Origin: Juglans regia
Lineage: Eukaryota > Streptophyta > Magnoliopsida > Fagales > Juglandaceae
Length of the DNA: 64,000 nt
Assembly (NCBI RefSeq): GCF_001411555.2
Contig: NC_049911.1
Span: 33,019,044-33,083,043 of the forward strand
Direction: 5' to 3'
In this document: positions 35,101 through 46,972 of the stretch, in pieces
How positions within the stretch are numbered: position 1 is the stretch's first letter
Layout: every line of letters begins with the position of its first letter
Made by a program: the position numbers and the translations under genes
Notes under the pieces: generated by a model
What the model saw: the letters and a program-made list of their open reading frames with translations, nothing else
The model's database searches: none
Told to the model about the DNA's origin: nothing

Positions 35101-38100
35101 AGAATCACTTCCTGTGACCAAGTATCCAGGGGATGAAGTTTTCTCTGGCTCAACTTGTAAGCAAGGTGAAATTGAAGCTGTTGTCATCGCGACTGGTGTT
35201 CATACATTTTTTGGGAAGGCAGCACATCTAGTGGATAGCACCAACCAGGTTGGGCACTTCCAGAAGGTGCTCACCGCTATTGGGAACTTCTGTATTTGCT
35301 CCATTGCAATTGGAATGCTGATTGAGATCATAGTCATGTACCCGATTCAGAAACGAAAGTACAGGAGTGGAATTGACAATCTTCTGGTGCTCTTGATTGG
35401 AGGCATCCCCATTGCCATGCCAACTGTCTTGTCCGTGACAATGGCTATTGGGTCCCACAAGCTATCTCAGCAGGGTGCCATCACCAAGCGAATGACTGCA
35501 ATTGAAGAGATGGCTGGTATGGATGTACTTTGCAGTGACAAAACTGGGACACTAACGCTCAACAAGCTTACTGTTGACAAAACCTTGGTTGAGGTGTTCG
35601 TAAAAGGTGTGGAAAAGGATCATGTGATCTTGCTTGCTGCTAGAGCTTCTAGAACGGAAAATCAGGATGCAATTGATGCTGCCATTGTTGGAACGCTTGC
35701 TGACCCTAAGGAGGTCTAACTTAGTTTAAAAGTTTTTTTTTTCCATGGCGTTGTAGTTTTCTGTTTATTGGGTGTGAAATTGAAACCTGAGTGACAATAT
35801 GGCAATACTTAAAACGTGTATGCAGGCTCGGGCTGGTATCAGAGAGGTGCACTTCTTCCCATTCAACCCAGTGGACAAGAGAACTGCTTTGACTTACATT
35901 GATTCTGATGGAGACTGGCACCGATCAAGCAAAGGTGCCCCTGAGCAGGTAACCTTGTTCCTGCTATTCGCTTTGCCCAAAATTGCAAGACACCATTTAA
36001 GAGGCTATGAGTTTTGATCTTTGCTTATTTAATTAATTTCTGTAAGCAGATCTTGGCCCTCTGCAATTGTAAGGAGGATTTTAAGAAGAAGGTTCATGCA
36101 ATTATTGATAAGTTTGCGGAACGCGGACTTCGATCGTTGGCTGTTGCTAGACAGGTTTGTACCTGTGATCCTGATAGCTGTCTTCCACCTCATTTTTAAG
36201 AAAAACATTGCTGCTTTCTTTTTGCTTGGATGAGTAGCAACCTCATTTTATTTATTTACTTTTTGCAGGAAGTGCCAGCAAAAACTAAGGAAAGTCCCGG
36301 CGGTCCATGGCAGTTTGTTGGTCTGTTATCCCTCTTCGATCCTCCAAGACATGACAGTGCAGAAACCATTCGTAGGGCTCTCAATCTTGGGGTTAATGTC
36401 AAGATGATTACTGGTAATGCAAACAATTGTTTTACATTCCCTACAATTGCACTATTTTTCTTTATTGAGTTTTGCTCATTTGTACTGTTGATTTGATATG
36501 CAGGTGATCAACTTGCCATAGCAAAGGAAACCGGCCGAAGACTGGGAATGGGAACTAATATGTATCCTTCTGCTTCTTTACTTGGTCAACACAAGGATGA
36601 AAGTATCGCCGGCCTTCCTATCGAAGAGTTGATTGAAAAGGCAGATGGGTTTGCTGGAGTATTTCCAGGTTGGTACTTTCACTATGCCGGCTGGTGACAA
36701 GCATGAAATTTTGACACTTCAACATTCAGTTTATTATGTCTTCTAGCACTAAATTCTGTTTTTTCCACTGCATAGAGCACAAATATGAAATTGTGAAGAA
36801 GCTGCAGGAGAGGAAGCACCTTTGTGGAATGACAGGAGATGGTGTCAATGATGCCCCTGCTTTGAAGAAGGCAGATATTGGTATTGCCGTTGCGGACGCT
36901 ACTGATGCTGCAAGAAGTGCTTCTGACATTGTTCTCACTGAACCTGGGTTGAGTGTTATTATTAGTGCAGTGCTAACTAGCAGAGCTATATTCCAAAGAA
37001 TGAAGAACTACACTGTTAGTTTTCTCTCCTCTATTATTATTATAGACCATGCTCTAAGTTCTCCTTTGGGTGAAAATTTATGGAATCCCTTGCTTTTTTT
37101 TTTTTTTTCTTTCTTGCAGATATATGCAGTCTCCATCACCATTCGTATAGTTGTAAGTACATACTGAAATGCTTTCAAACTTAATAAGTAGTTCTTAGAG
37201 AATTGGTCCTAATCAACATGTTTTTTTCCTACTTGCAGTTTGGTTTCATGCTTATTGCTCTGATATGGAAATTTGACTTCTCTCCCTTCATGGTTCTGAT
37301 CATTGCCATTCTAAATGATGGTGAGTTCTTGATAAATGCGCATGTAAACCGATTTAAAACTCTTTCATTATTTGTGCTTACACATCTTGATTTGTATTTG
37401 ACACGAGGTATTGTTGTATTGAAGGAACAATTATGACAATCTCAAAGGACAGAGTGAAGCCATCTCCTCTGCCAGATAGCTGGAAACTGAAAGAGATATT
37501 TGCTACTGGGGTTGTTCTTGGAGGTTACTTGGCATTGATGACAGTCATATTCTTCTGGTTAATGAAGGACACTGACTTCTTCCCTGTACGCAAGAGATTT
37601 CTTCTTCATATCTATCGCGTAACTGTATTTAATTTCAAGGTAGTTTTTTTTTATGTTCTTTTGACTTTTGTTTAACATTATTTCCATTGTTGTTGTTTTA
37701 GGAGAAATTTGGTGTAAGGCATATAAGGAATAACGACAATGAAATGATGGCTGCTTTATACTTGCAAGTGAGTATTGTGAGCCAAGCTCTGATATTTGTG
37801 ACTCGATCACGCAGCTGGTCCTATGCTGAACGCCCTGGATTGCTATTGATTACGGCTTTCTGTATTGCACAACTGGTAAGAATAATGGATCCTCGGATAC
37901 CTTTTAGGTAGTACTTACTCGAATTTTATTAATAACTCTTACTGCGAGGGGATAACTTATACAAATCTTCAAGATGCATGCATGCTGTCAAACTTAATCA
38001 ATAAAAATTTAACTCTCACGATCGATCTGCTCTGAAATTAAATTGTGGGCTGGGAGGAAAAGTGTATCCACACCGTTTCCTTTTGCTCTCTCTTCCATTA

Positions 38101-38966
38101 CCACCCAACCAAACACAAGAAAATACCCCTCCCTCTCCCTCTGTTTACAAGAAGCTGCTAACTGATTATGGTCTTCTCAGATTGCAACTGTCATAGCAGT
38201 TTATGCCAACTGGGGATTTGCGAGGATTAAAGGAATGGGTTGGGGATGGGCTGGAGTCATCTGGCTTTATAGTCTTGTCTTCTATGTTCCACTTGACATA
38301 ATAAAGTTTGCCACCCGTTACATCTTAAGCGGGAAGGCATGGACGAACATGCTAGAAAACAAGGTAATTTGGTTTCTTTTCTGTTTCAGAAAGTAGAATA
38401 TGGATTAATCTTATTGGAAGATTTAATTGAAGCTTCAATTTACTCTTTTTTTTTTTATTATTAAATTCAATGTAACAGACAGCCTTTACCACCAAAAAAG
38501 ATTACGGTAAGGGGGAGAGAGAAGCTCAATGGGCTCATGCTCAAAGAACCCTACATGGGCTTCAACCGCCAGAATCCTCTAATCTCTTTTCTGAGAAGAG
38601 CAGCTACAGAGAGCTGTCTGAGATTGCTGAACAGGCCAAGAGGCGAGCTGAGGTTGCAAGGTAAGCCATAATCTTATTAGGCTCTAAATAAATAAAAATG
38701 AACATTGATATTTTTTCCATGTTATATGATCTTTTAGCAGTGTTTTTATTGTCCATTAACTCATGATCAAGAGAAATAATATATATGATATGTTGCATGC
38801 ACTACTGTGGATCAGTATTTAAGAAAGTAACCTTCTCATTTCTTTATAATTTTGTTTTGGTATATATAGGCTTCGGGAGCTTCACACACTGAAGGGGCAT
38901 GTGGAGTCAGTGGTGAAGCTGAAAGGGCTGGACATTGACACAATCCAGCAACATTATACCGTGTGA
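32169..38966 (+). CDS. Plasma-membrane H+-ATPase (P3A-type), subfamily II
   Basis: It pumps protons out of the cell at ATP cost and energises nutrient uptake. Sixteen exons: 32169-32225, 34320-34439, 34543-34779, 34952-35713, 35826-35948, 36050-36154, 36269-36413, 36504-36668, 36776-37014, 37120-37152, 37239-37320, 37425-37585, 37702-37875, 38181-38363, 38479-38660, 38870-38966. All phases match and give 954 residues, the family length. Visible marks are LTGES in the actuator domain, the phosphorylation motif CSDKTGTLT (Asp about 334), [16 protein letters not shown] and GDGVNDAP. The C-terminal regulatory domain ends QQHYTV-stop. Its penultimate Thr (953) is the known phosphorylation and 14-3-3 site, so post-translational activation should be intact. 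The N-terminus [19 protein letters not shown] and overall wording resemble tobacco PMA4 and Arabidopsis AHA4/AHA11. Intron 1 is 2.1 kb. An AATAAA signal lies at 39405. Confidence 0.97.
33700..33860. repeat. AT-rich MITE-like repeat, family C
   Basis: Poly-T/ATTTTTTTAA-rich unit with TTTATTATTTATATAATAAA in the middle, ending in A-runs, inside intron 1 of the H+-ATPase gene. Weakly bounded. Confidence 0.35.
33860..34067. repeat. MITE-like repeat, family A copy 6
   Basis: It opens GGGCAAGTTTGGGACCTCAA, carries TCTCATCTCATCATTACA and the TTTTTCAAATCT core three times, and ends ACCCCCCAAACCTACCC. It lies in intron 1 of the H+-ATPase gene. Confidence 0.6.
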
Positions 38967-40299
38967 AAAACCAGATCAGAAGCTAGCAACGATCGGAGGG
39001 GGATCAAAAGGGGTGTGGTTTGATGGTACTGTGTTAATCTCAAAAAAAGCAGGCCTAAGTCCTAACTAGTTAAACCTTTCAAGCGAGAGGAAAGCACGTT
39101 TGTCCTACGTACAACTCTCCCAGCTTGTTTTCTTTTCCTAAGCGTATTATAAATTCCAAGAGTAGTAGTACTGCCGGAAGATGATGTTGCATTTGATTTC
39201 TTCATTTAATTGCTCTGATGTGGGAGCGGAGTAATCATCATGTGATATGATCACTTGCACAGTTTTCTTGGCTAGCTCGAACTTCTCCTTTTTTTTTTTT
39301 TCTTTTTTCTTTGTTATCATATATATATGCCATATCGTCGAATGGAAGTGATCAAATGTAAACAGAAAACATGCATATATGAGGGTATGATCTGGACCTG
39401 GGAGAATAAAAAATCCATGGGGTTTCTACGGCAATGTACAAATAATTATAAAGTTATATAGATCTATTGGTGTCTTGCTAGCTTCACGTTTCTTGCATGA
39501 TCACAGCCTTAAATAGATACAGAAAACTCCATTTTTTCCTAATTTAGTGCGATCAATTACGAAATTTCACATGTGACTTTTTACAGCGATTATTTTTATT
39601 GTTTATTGTTTATATTATTTGGTGGCCCAAAAAATCTTTCGGAGCCCCTAGCTAGTCTTGAATCTTGATATATATAATTCTCTTATTCCTAATCGTTGAC
39701 TTTTAACTGATACTTCACCCACCAATTTTAGTAACGCTGCATTCTTTTCTTTTGCCTTTTTGGTAAGTTTCTAGTGGAGCATTATGAAAATTCTATACAT
39801 TATATTATTATTTTATTTTTATCTCATTAAGTATGATGTGACATATTTATTATTATTAAATAATTATTTATTACATATCTTTTTATTATCTAATAATAAT
39901 GAATATGCCACATATCATTTAGTATAGTAGTGTATAGTATTACTCGGAGTATTAATAAAACTGCATTCATTTTATTGCCGTGTGAAATAAAAATTAGTTT
40001 AATTATTCTTTTTTTCACCTGTCAGACATATATACGCATATATATTTCAAAATTGTCTGTTTATAGTTCTAGCTAATTTAGAGATCAACTTAATTATGTG
40101 CATATTTAATATATATATATAATTATTTATTTATCTCATAAAAGTTCATTCTTGTCATAATTTGCATGACAGCCACATGTAAGTCGAAAAAAGTATAAAA
40201 GTCGATCTAATTCACAAAAGTGAAAAAAGTATAAAAGTCGATTACTCATGATCAAATTTATATAATAAAAGTATATACGGCTTGCAGCATTAGTTGGAG

Positions 40300-40470
40300 A
40301 AGTACTATAAATATAAAAAGATTTTATAAAAATAAATTTATAAATGTGTAACGTAGTTTTATGTGATCTATTAAATCTATTTTATAATATAAATAATTTT
40401 ATAATCTGATGAATAACATCTAATCATATTAATTTATAAATTTATTTTTATGTAATTCTTTATGTTTAAA
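40300..40470. repeat. AT-rich foldback MITE-like repeat, family B
   Basis: One side reads ATAAAAATAAATTTATAAAT and the other TAATTTATAAATTTATTTTT, a clear inverted pair around ATTTTATAATATAAATAATT. The same unit recurs at about 47858, 54925 and 59063, with a weaker copy at about 56196. Confidence 0.6.
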
Positions 40471-40603
40471 ATATTTCTCTTGCTAGTTATCAACGTTTAC
40501 ATCTTCTTCTTAGCCTTATCACTTCTGTAACCAGCAGGTTGTTTAACCGGGGGGGATAAAAAAAGAGAAGAAAAAACAACTTTGCGCTCCAAAGCCATTG
40601 ATT

Positions 40604-40944
40604 TAGGGGATGCTTAAAGAGATTGGATAAAAATTTTGTGAATAGTAATAATTAAGATAGTTTGTGATAATAGTGAGATAGTTTGAATTAATGTTTTATG
40701 GGGTTTTGAGAAAGAAGAAATAAAAAATTGAATAAAAAATATTATAAAGTTAAAATATTGTTAAAATATTATTTTATAATATTATTTTTATTTTGGGATT
40801 TGAAAAAAAATAAAATTTTTTTTGAAAGTTTGAAAAAATTGTAATGATTAGTTTGAAAATATTTACGTTTGAGTAATGTTTAAAAATTAAAAAAATGAAA
40901 TGAGATGTAATGGAATGAAAATTACTTCCAAATATTCCCTTAAG
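40604..40944. repeat. MITE-like repeat, family A copy 7
   Basis: A long-type copy with diverged ends: GGGGATGCTTAAAGAGATTG on the left and TTCCAAATATTCCCTTAAG on the right. Between them is the GTTTGAAAAAATTGTAATGA core. Confidence 0.5.
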
Positions 40945-41604
40945 CGCATATTAATTCATGTGATTCTTGTTTAGCATCCAAGCTAGCTAAATAAAACAAG
41001 CAAGTTGCATTGTTCATGATATATATTACTAATATTAATGGTTCAAAACACATGCAAATTATAATATTAATATTGGCCATTAATGGAAGCTGCTGCAAGA
41101 ATTCAAGGGATCTAATAATTGACTTAAGAACTCGTACCATAAGCTTATAATATTTTACCAGATCATGCTCGTGCCACTTTACAAATTAAACAATTACGTC
41201 GCGCGTTTGGATAATGAATTAATCTTAAAAAATTTATAAATAGTAATACAAAAATAAAAAAATATTAAATAATAGTAAAAAATAGGTGAAAATTAATAAC
41301 AAAATAATAAATAATAGTAGAGTATTCTCACCCTACATACTACATATTATATTTATTTTAATATTTTTTTCTTATAAAAAATCTGTGGTTTATAAATAAT
41401 AAATAGAATAACTCATGAATTAGTTTAATAATAATAAAATAAATAATAATAATAATAATAAATAATTTTAAAATATATAAATTATGTGGGATAAAGACTA
41501 ACATTCCCCTACATAAAATGATATCCATGAGTGCCATAAACCTTTCCACGCGGATTACATAGAACCAAGTGCAGAGAATAAAGTGGCTTGCAAAAGAAAC
41601 AAAA

Positions 41605-42270
41605 TTAGCTTGTATTTTCCACTAGAAACCGAAGAGCATTCACCTGCAACTCAAGACAGGTTATATAACTTCCCACTTCTTTGAGCAACTCATCATCAGC
41701 ATCCATCTCATTTCCCCCTGGTAAAAGATTTCTAAGATTCTTCAACTGGCTGCTACTGATCTTCTGCTCTTCACTTCCATCTTTTTTTCTCAGTATTACT
41801 GATCTCCTATTACTCCTAGTGATCAGCTTCTTAAGTTCTGGCTTACTATAATTAGGGTTTTGAGAAAATTTCTTTGGGATCAACGCATTAGAAACAGGTA
41901 GTGAAATCTTACCATTATTTTGCCTACAAGTGTAATGACTGTTGGAAGATGTAAGATGATGAAAGCTGGAAGAGTTCGTGAATCCACCTGCATCGTGATG
42001 ATCATCATTTGTTTGAAGCTTTAGTTTCAAGGCACGACTCCATGCAAACTCCTCAGCAGACAGTACCATTGCCATGTCCACTTCATGTCGAACAAGTTTC
42101 TCCAACCTATCCTTTGGTTGATTATCATTTTCATCTGATAGAATCTTTTGGTTGATCTTCAATAAAGCTGGCACTAAGTGATCCACATATCTTCTTGTAA
42201 ACACGGCGCGTACTTTTTCGTTTGGTTCAAGGGAATAAATGCGTCTCTTTGTTCGCATTTGCCTCTCCAT
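41605..42270 (-). CDS. IBH1-like atypical HLH transcription regulator
   Basis: An intronless gene of 221 residues. The start is the ATG at 42270-42268 (MERQMRTKRR); upstream in frame there is only a GTG and then a stop at 42307-42309. Residues of about 60-105 include VRHEVDMAMVLSAEEFAWSR, like the block before the HLH in IBH1-type proteins. The C-terminus, about 172-221, is a helix-loop-helix: LKNLRNLLPGG, an acidic loop, then ELLKEVGSYITCLELQVNAL. The basic DNA-contacting region with His/Glu/Arg is missing, so it should act by dimerising with other bHLH proteins rather than binding an E-box. Known relatives restrain cell elongation in brassinosteroid and gibberellin responses; that role is inferred here. 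It stands alone, with long upstream DNA containing GAA and GA repeats. Confidence 0.8.
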   Translation of the reverse strand: MERQMRTKRRIYSLEPNEKVRAVFTRRYVDHLVPALLKINQKILSDENDNQPKDRLEKLVRHEVDMAMVLSAEEFAWSRALKLKLQTNDDHHDAGGFTNSSSFHHLTSSNSHYTCRQNNGKISLPVSNALIPKKFSQNPNYSKPELKKLITRSNRRSVILRKKDGSEEQKISSSQLKNLRNLLPGGNEMDADDELLKEVGSYITCLELQVNALRFLVENTS

Positions 42271-42943
42271 CCAAGAAATGAACAATGCTGCCACGTACGG
42301 CCACAGCTAAAAAACAGACGAGGAGGATATAACAATGAAAGAAGAAGAAGAAGAAGAAGAAGAAGAAAATGTAGGTGGTAAATAAATAAAACAAGTACCA
42401 AGATCACAGGCCTGTGGTGATTATAAGGGCTATATTTGTATTAGGGAGAATTGCTAAATCAAAGGGGCTCGAGTCAAATTTAGGAGGATATGATACGAAG
42501 AAACGAAAATAGAAAACGAATTAATTGAAAGAGAACAATACGAGAGAGATATGTGTAATGCTCTCTTTTTCTTTTGGTTTGGATTATTCTCCACCGCGAA
42601 GATGGAGGCAAAAGAAGTTTGCAGTGCTGGTTGAATTAATCATCTGCAGCCTGCAGGGGTTTTTAAACAAAGAATAGATGGGGGAATGTGTGACATCTTA
42701 TCCTAGTCCTATCCTGGCCCACCATAACACTCATGTTCCAAACAAGCCTTGACATGTGGACTCAGGATCACAAATCGATGATTTGATACCTCGGAAGGGA
42801 CCATCCCATGCATGCCATAGGAAATTGCCTTTTGGATTTGGAATGCCTCAAATATGGGGGGGCTCTAATTCTATGTAGTAGTACTGATCAAGGCCAAGGG
42901 TAGGAAACTGATCAGTTTATTTATTACTAGCAGAGACAGAGAG

Positions 42944-42981
<38 letters not shown>

Positions 42982-43906
42982 GGATGGAAAAAGAGAGCTG
43001 ATGATATAGATAGATACCATACATAATTAGAATATTTATTTTACATAAAAAATATATATATATTATACCCAATCCAAGTCATATAAATTTTTAAATTTAT
43101 AAAATGATCTGTTGTCAACTTCCAAAGGATCAGAAAAAGTAAAAATTAAGTTGATTACTAGAGATGGAATAAAGCAAAAGGAGTACTGATATATGATCTT
43201 CATGTACAAAGGATTTGATCAGTGCAAAATCTTTGGAGAGGCTCAGATCAGGCACATGGCCTCACATGCATGCCGCTAGCTTCTTTAATTTCCTTTTGCA
43301 CCAACCTAATTCCGCGGGGGGACTCTCTCCCATGTGCACTACGAAACAAAACACCAAAGTCCCACTATAAATGCAATCACATGACTCATGACTCCACGCA
43401 CTTATTACTCATGCTATTATTATTATTTTCCTTAAATTTTTTCCAGAGTCTTTCTCAAACTTTTTCGCTCATATCAAATCAACCAGCTCATTCGTACTCC
43501 ACTTTCAACCTCCTTCTTCTTCTCACTATGTATATGTATTTTTTCTTTTCTTTTTTTTGTTGTTTATCTCAAGTTGGCAGGGATTTTAGCCACCAGATTC
43601 AATGAAAAGACAGGCCATTTGGCGCCAATTACCAATTCTAGCAGAGTAATTATTCGTCGTCTCAATTTATCTCATTACGTGATATTAGATGATTCGAAAT
43701 TATTTATTATATTTCACTTGTAAATTTTTTTTATCTAATATCACATCATAAAATGATGAGAGCATGATAAAAAAATATATGATGAATAAATTTTTTCATT
43801 CTAGCAACCTAACGCTAGCCTATTCCCAAGTTGTTGTGCCTAGCTAGCCAACTGCAGCCTCCGGTGGCCAAGTCTTTCTAGCTAGAGTTGCAGACCGATC
43901 TTCTAT
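42271..43906. other. Upstream region of the HLH gene, up to the copia element
   Basis: Non-coding DNA containing a (GAA)n tract at about 42338-42368 (a CTT repeat in the likely 5' leader of the minus-strand gene) and a (GA)n tract at 42947-42976. Open frames at 43222-43605 are low-complexity and begin only with GTG. Confidence 0.55.
42947..42976. repeat. (GA)n microsatellite
   Basis: An uninterrupted run of about 15 AG units upstream of the HLH gene. Confidence 0.9.
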
Positions 43907-44435
43907 TGGAGTGTATGTGGAGACTGGTTTTGGAGCTGAAAAATGTGTTTGCTGAAAGTTGGCTCTACAGTGCTCTTGAGCGAAATTCACTTGACATATT
44001 GCTCGAGCAAAGTTCAAGTCCGAGAGTTCGCTTGAGATCTGCTCGACACCCCGCTCGAACCAATGTTAATTTGGTCGTTCACTCGAGACGAGCTCAACAC
44101 GCCGCTCGAGCGAAGTACTCAGTTTTTACCAAATTAGGGTTTTCAATGTCGTTTGCTATATATATATCATATTTGACATGTCTTATACTCCTTAAGCATA
44201 TTTTGAGAGATAACAATTGTTTAGTGAGTGTATATTATGTGAGAGAACAAAAAGCTTTAGAGAGTGTGAGTTGAGATTGAGTGGTTATAATCTCCTCTAG
44301 TTAATAAGATTTTTGCAACTCTATGGATGTAGGCAATTTGCCGAACCACATATATTGAGCGTCTTGTGCTTGATTGTGTTGCTTTTATTTTATTTGTCAT
44401 CGTTGGTGTGTGTGTTTTGACAACATTTCACAACA
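43907..44435 (+). mobile_element. 5' LTR of a Ty1/copia-type element
   Basis: A 529-bp copy starts TGGAGTGTATGTGGAGACTGG and is repeated, diverged, at 45991-46537. It ends ACATTTCACAACA and is followed at once by a primer-binding site ACTGGTATTAAGAGCC (44436-44451), matching initiator-Met tRNA with a change. The five bases before it, TCTAT, nearly match TCTTT after the 3' LTR. The LTR has many CTCGAG-type palindromes in degenerate tandem. Confidence 0.85.
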
Positions 44436-44474
44436 ACTGGTATTAAGAGCCAATGTTGGATCTGAAGGAGAACG

Positions 44475-45900
44475 ATGACTGGAGATCAAATGAAAGCACA
44501 AGGGATCTAGAAGTTCGATTGTACCGATTTTGGGTACTGGAAGGTGCAGATCGAGGACTATCTCTATAGGAAGAGGCTTCACCTTCCACTGTTGGGAGAG
44601 AAGCCGGCGAGCATGGATGATGTTGAGTGGACCCTGTTAGATCGACAGGTTCTAAAGGTTGTTCGGTTGACCTTGTTTAAAACAGTGGCACACAATGTCA
44701 GTAAGGAGAGAACCACGATGGATCTCATGACGATTTTGTTAGGTATGTATAAAAAGCCGTTTATGAACAATAAGGTGTACTTGATGAAATAATTGTTCAA
44801 TCGGAATATGTCGGAAGATATGTCTGTCACCCAATACTTGAATGAATTCAATATGATAAAAAATCAACTGTCTTCTGTAGAGATTGAGTTTGATGATGAG
44901 ATCAGAGTGTTGATTCTGTTGGCATCGTTGTCAAATAGTTGAGAGGCCATGAGGATGGCTGTGAGTAGTTCAGCTGTCAAGATAAAATTGAACTACGACG
45001 ACATACATGACATGATACTTGTTGAAGAGGTACGTAGGAGAGACTCATGTGAGTCCTCGGGTTCTGGATCGACCCTGATTGTGGACAATAGGGGTATAGG
45101 ACATGACATATCAAACTCTAAGAGCAGAGAGAAGAGCAAGACAAGATCTGGGCAGTAGATCACATGCTGGAATTGTGGCAAGCCGGGCCACATCAAGAGA
45201 AATTGTAGGAATCAAGAAAGTGTTGAGGATGATGTTATGAACGTAGTGGTAGAAGAAATTCATGATGCCTTACTTCTTGCAGTGCACAATCAGATTGGTG
45301 ATTGGATGTTGGATTCAGGGTCTTCATTTCATAGCACCTCACATCGAGAAATCATGCAGAATTATGTTGCTGATGATTTTGGGAAGATATATACGGTTGA
45401 TGGAGAGGCATTGGATGTAGTGGGAGTGGGTGATGTGAACATCACACTTCCAAATAGAAGCGTGTGGACTTTACAGTAAGTCAAACATGTTCCAAATCTG
45501 AAAAAAAAAACTTATCTCTGTGGGACAGCTTAATGACAACGGTTTTGCAGTAGCGTTCTTTGGAGGAGTTTGGAAGATCACTAAGGGTGTGCTGGTTTTA
45601 GCTCATGGTAAAAGATCTAATTATTTGTATTTAACATCAGGGTCCAGTGATGTGCAGAGAAATACAAAAGTGCAAAAAGACAGATTTGATCGTGCAAAAC
45701 ATATGAGGAAGCCAAAGGGAGTTAGCTTTGTCGTTCCTCATGAAAGCCTGGGAAAGTTGGCTAAAGTTGTCAAGATTGGTTTGAGACCAGATACTTCCGG
45801 TGCAGTGAGAGTTGTGAGTTGCCCTTTGGATGTGCTGACAAAGGGTGATGTACGTAGAAGACTGAAGTTGGGCTTGACTTCAGTGTGTCTTCTAGCTTGA
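44475..45900 (+). pseudogene. Degenerate copia gag-protease remnant
   Basis: One frame from the ATG at 44475 keeps a UBN2-type gag with YWKVQIEDYL, then SVTQYLNEFNMI. A zinc knuckle CWNCGKPGHIKRNC follows at 45165-45206, and a protease-like MLDSGSSFHSTS at about 45304. In-frame stops occur near 44508, 44790, 44940, 45156 and 45477. A frame change then leads to a pre-integrase-like stretch, VLVLAHGKRSNYLYLTSG, at about 45586. Integrase core, reverse transcriptase and RNase H are absent, and the frame ends at 45900 shortly before the 3' LTR. The element could not move by itself. The segment 45660-45900 has no family I recognise. Confidence 0.85.
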
Positions 45901-45990
45901 AGAAGGGAGTTGTGAGCTGCAAAGATGATAGGGTTTGGCTGGAAATAGTGGTTGGCATGTGGACATCCAGTCTCCAAGTGAGAGATTGTG

Positions 45991-46537
45991 TGGGGTGTAT
46001 GTGAAGACTGGTTTTGGAGCTGAAAAATGTGTTTGCTGAAAATTGACTTGACAGTGCACTTGAATGAAGTTCGCTTGACATACTGCTCAAATGAAGTTTA
46101 AGTCCGAGAGTTCGCTTGAGTCCTGCTTGACACCCTGCTCGAGCGAGACACAAACTCTAATATTCGCTCAACACCCGCTCGAGCTAATGTTTATTTTGTC
46201 GTTCGCTCGAGGCGTGCTTGACACGCCGTTTGCTATATATATGTCATATTTGACATGTCTTGTACGATCTTAAGTATATTTTGAAAGAGAACAATTGTTT
46301 AGTGAGTGCATATTGTGTGAGAGAGAAAAAAGTTCTAAAGAGTGTGAGTTGAAATTGAGTGATTATAATATCCTTTGGTTAATAAGATTTCTACAGCTCT
46401 GTGGACGTAGGCAATTTGTCAAACCATTTATATTTTACGTCGTGTGTTTAATTGTGTTGCTTTTACTTTATTTGCTATCTTTGGTGTGTGTGTATTTTGC
46501 ACATTGGTGTGTGTGTTTTGCACAACATTTCACAATA
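45991..46537 (+). mobile_element. 3' LTR of the Ty1/copia-type element
   Basis: A 547-bp diverged copy of the 5' LTR, starting TGGGGTGTATGTGAAGACTGG and ending CATTTCACAATA. It is preceded by CCAAGTGAGAGATTG, a usual copia polypurine-region sequence. Many substitutions and a doubled GTGTGTGTTTTGCACA near the end show the insertion is old. Confidence 0.85.
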
Positions 46538-46859
46538 TCTTTTTATTTTTACTGAGTGCATATATGTATACATGTAAAAATGCCTTGAGTGCATATGTAT
46601 GCGGCCATGATCTCAAATGATTGGAAATGATATTTTCACTATTTTTTATGAGATAATTAATAGAATTCTAATATCTTAAGGGCTCTCTAGAGCTTGCTTT
46701 TCATTCAAAGGCTAGCTACTAGATTGTAATGCAAATACTATATATGCATGGTATAATTACGTAATTCATAAAAAAAAAAAATACATGCATATATACGATC
46801 GATGTTAAAAGACGAGACTGCTGATCAATGATTGCAGGGGCATGCATGCTTGTGCATAT

Positions 46860-46972
46860 GGAAAAATATTTGCATCAGCTCCACACCAGCACACACTCAA
46901 CCTATTGAGTGTAAAAAAAAAAAAAATGATGTGAAGTGTGTGCTGGTGTGGGGCTGATGTATAGCATTTCCC
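46860..46972. mobile_element. 113-bp foldback MITE, Mutator-like, with 9-bp duplication
   Basis: A perfect 9-bp direct repeat TGTGCATAT lies at 46851-46859 and 46973-46981. Between its copies is an imperfect inverted repeat whose inner 25 bases (46873-46897 against 46935-46959) pair with one mismatch around a loop with a poly-A run. A 9-bp duplication fits Mutator-type elements; an 8-bp hAT duplication plus one chance base is the alternative. Confidence 0.7.

Larger units (their letters stand above)
38967..41604. other. Spacer after the H+-ATPase gene
   Basis: It holds about 450 bases of 3' UTR, then AT-rich spacer with two MITE-like repeats (listed separately) and the 3' flank of the minus-strand HLH gene. 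I see no gene. Confidence 0.6.

Noticed and set aside
42271..42294. Longer HLH protein starting at 42294
   Set aside because: That start is GTG; the first in-frame ATG is at 42270 and an in-frame stop lies just upstream.
42174..42407. Minus-strand 77-codon frame overlapping the HLH start, as a possible upstream ORF
   Set aside because: It begins with GTG, not ATG, and its Leu-rich part comes from the CTT repeat. A conserved regulatory uORF is not supported.
43222..43605. 127-codon plus-strand frame upstream of the copia element
   Set aside because: GTG start, low-complexity Leu/Phe/Ser tail, no family, and no splice partners seen.
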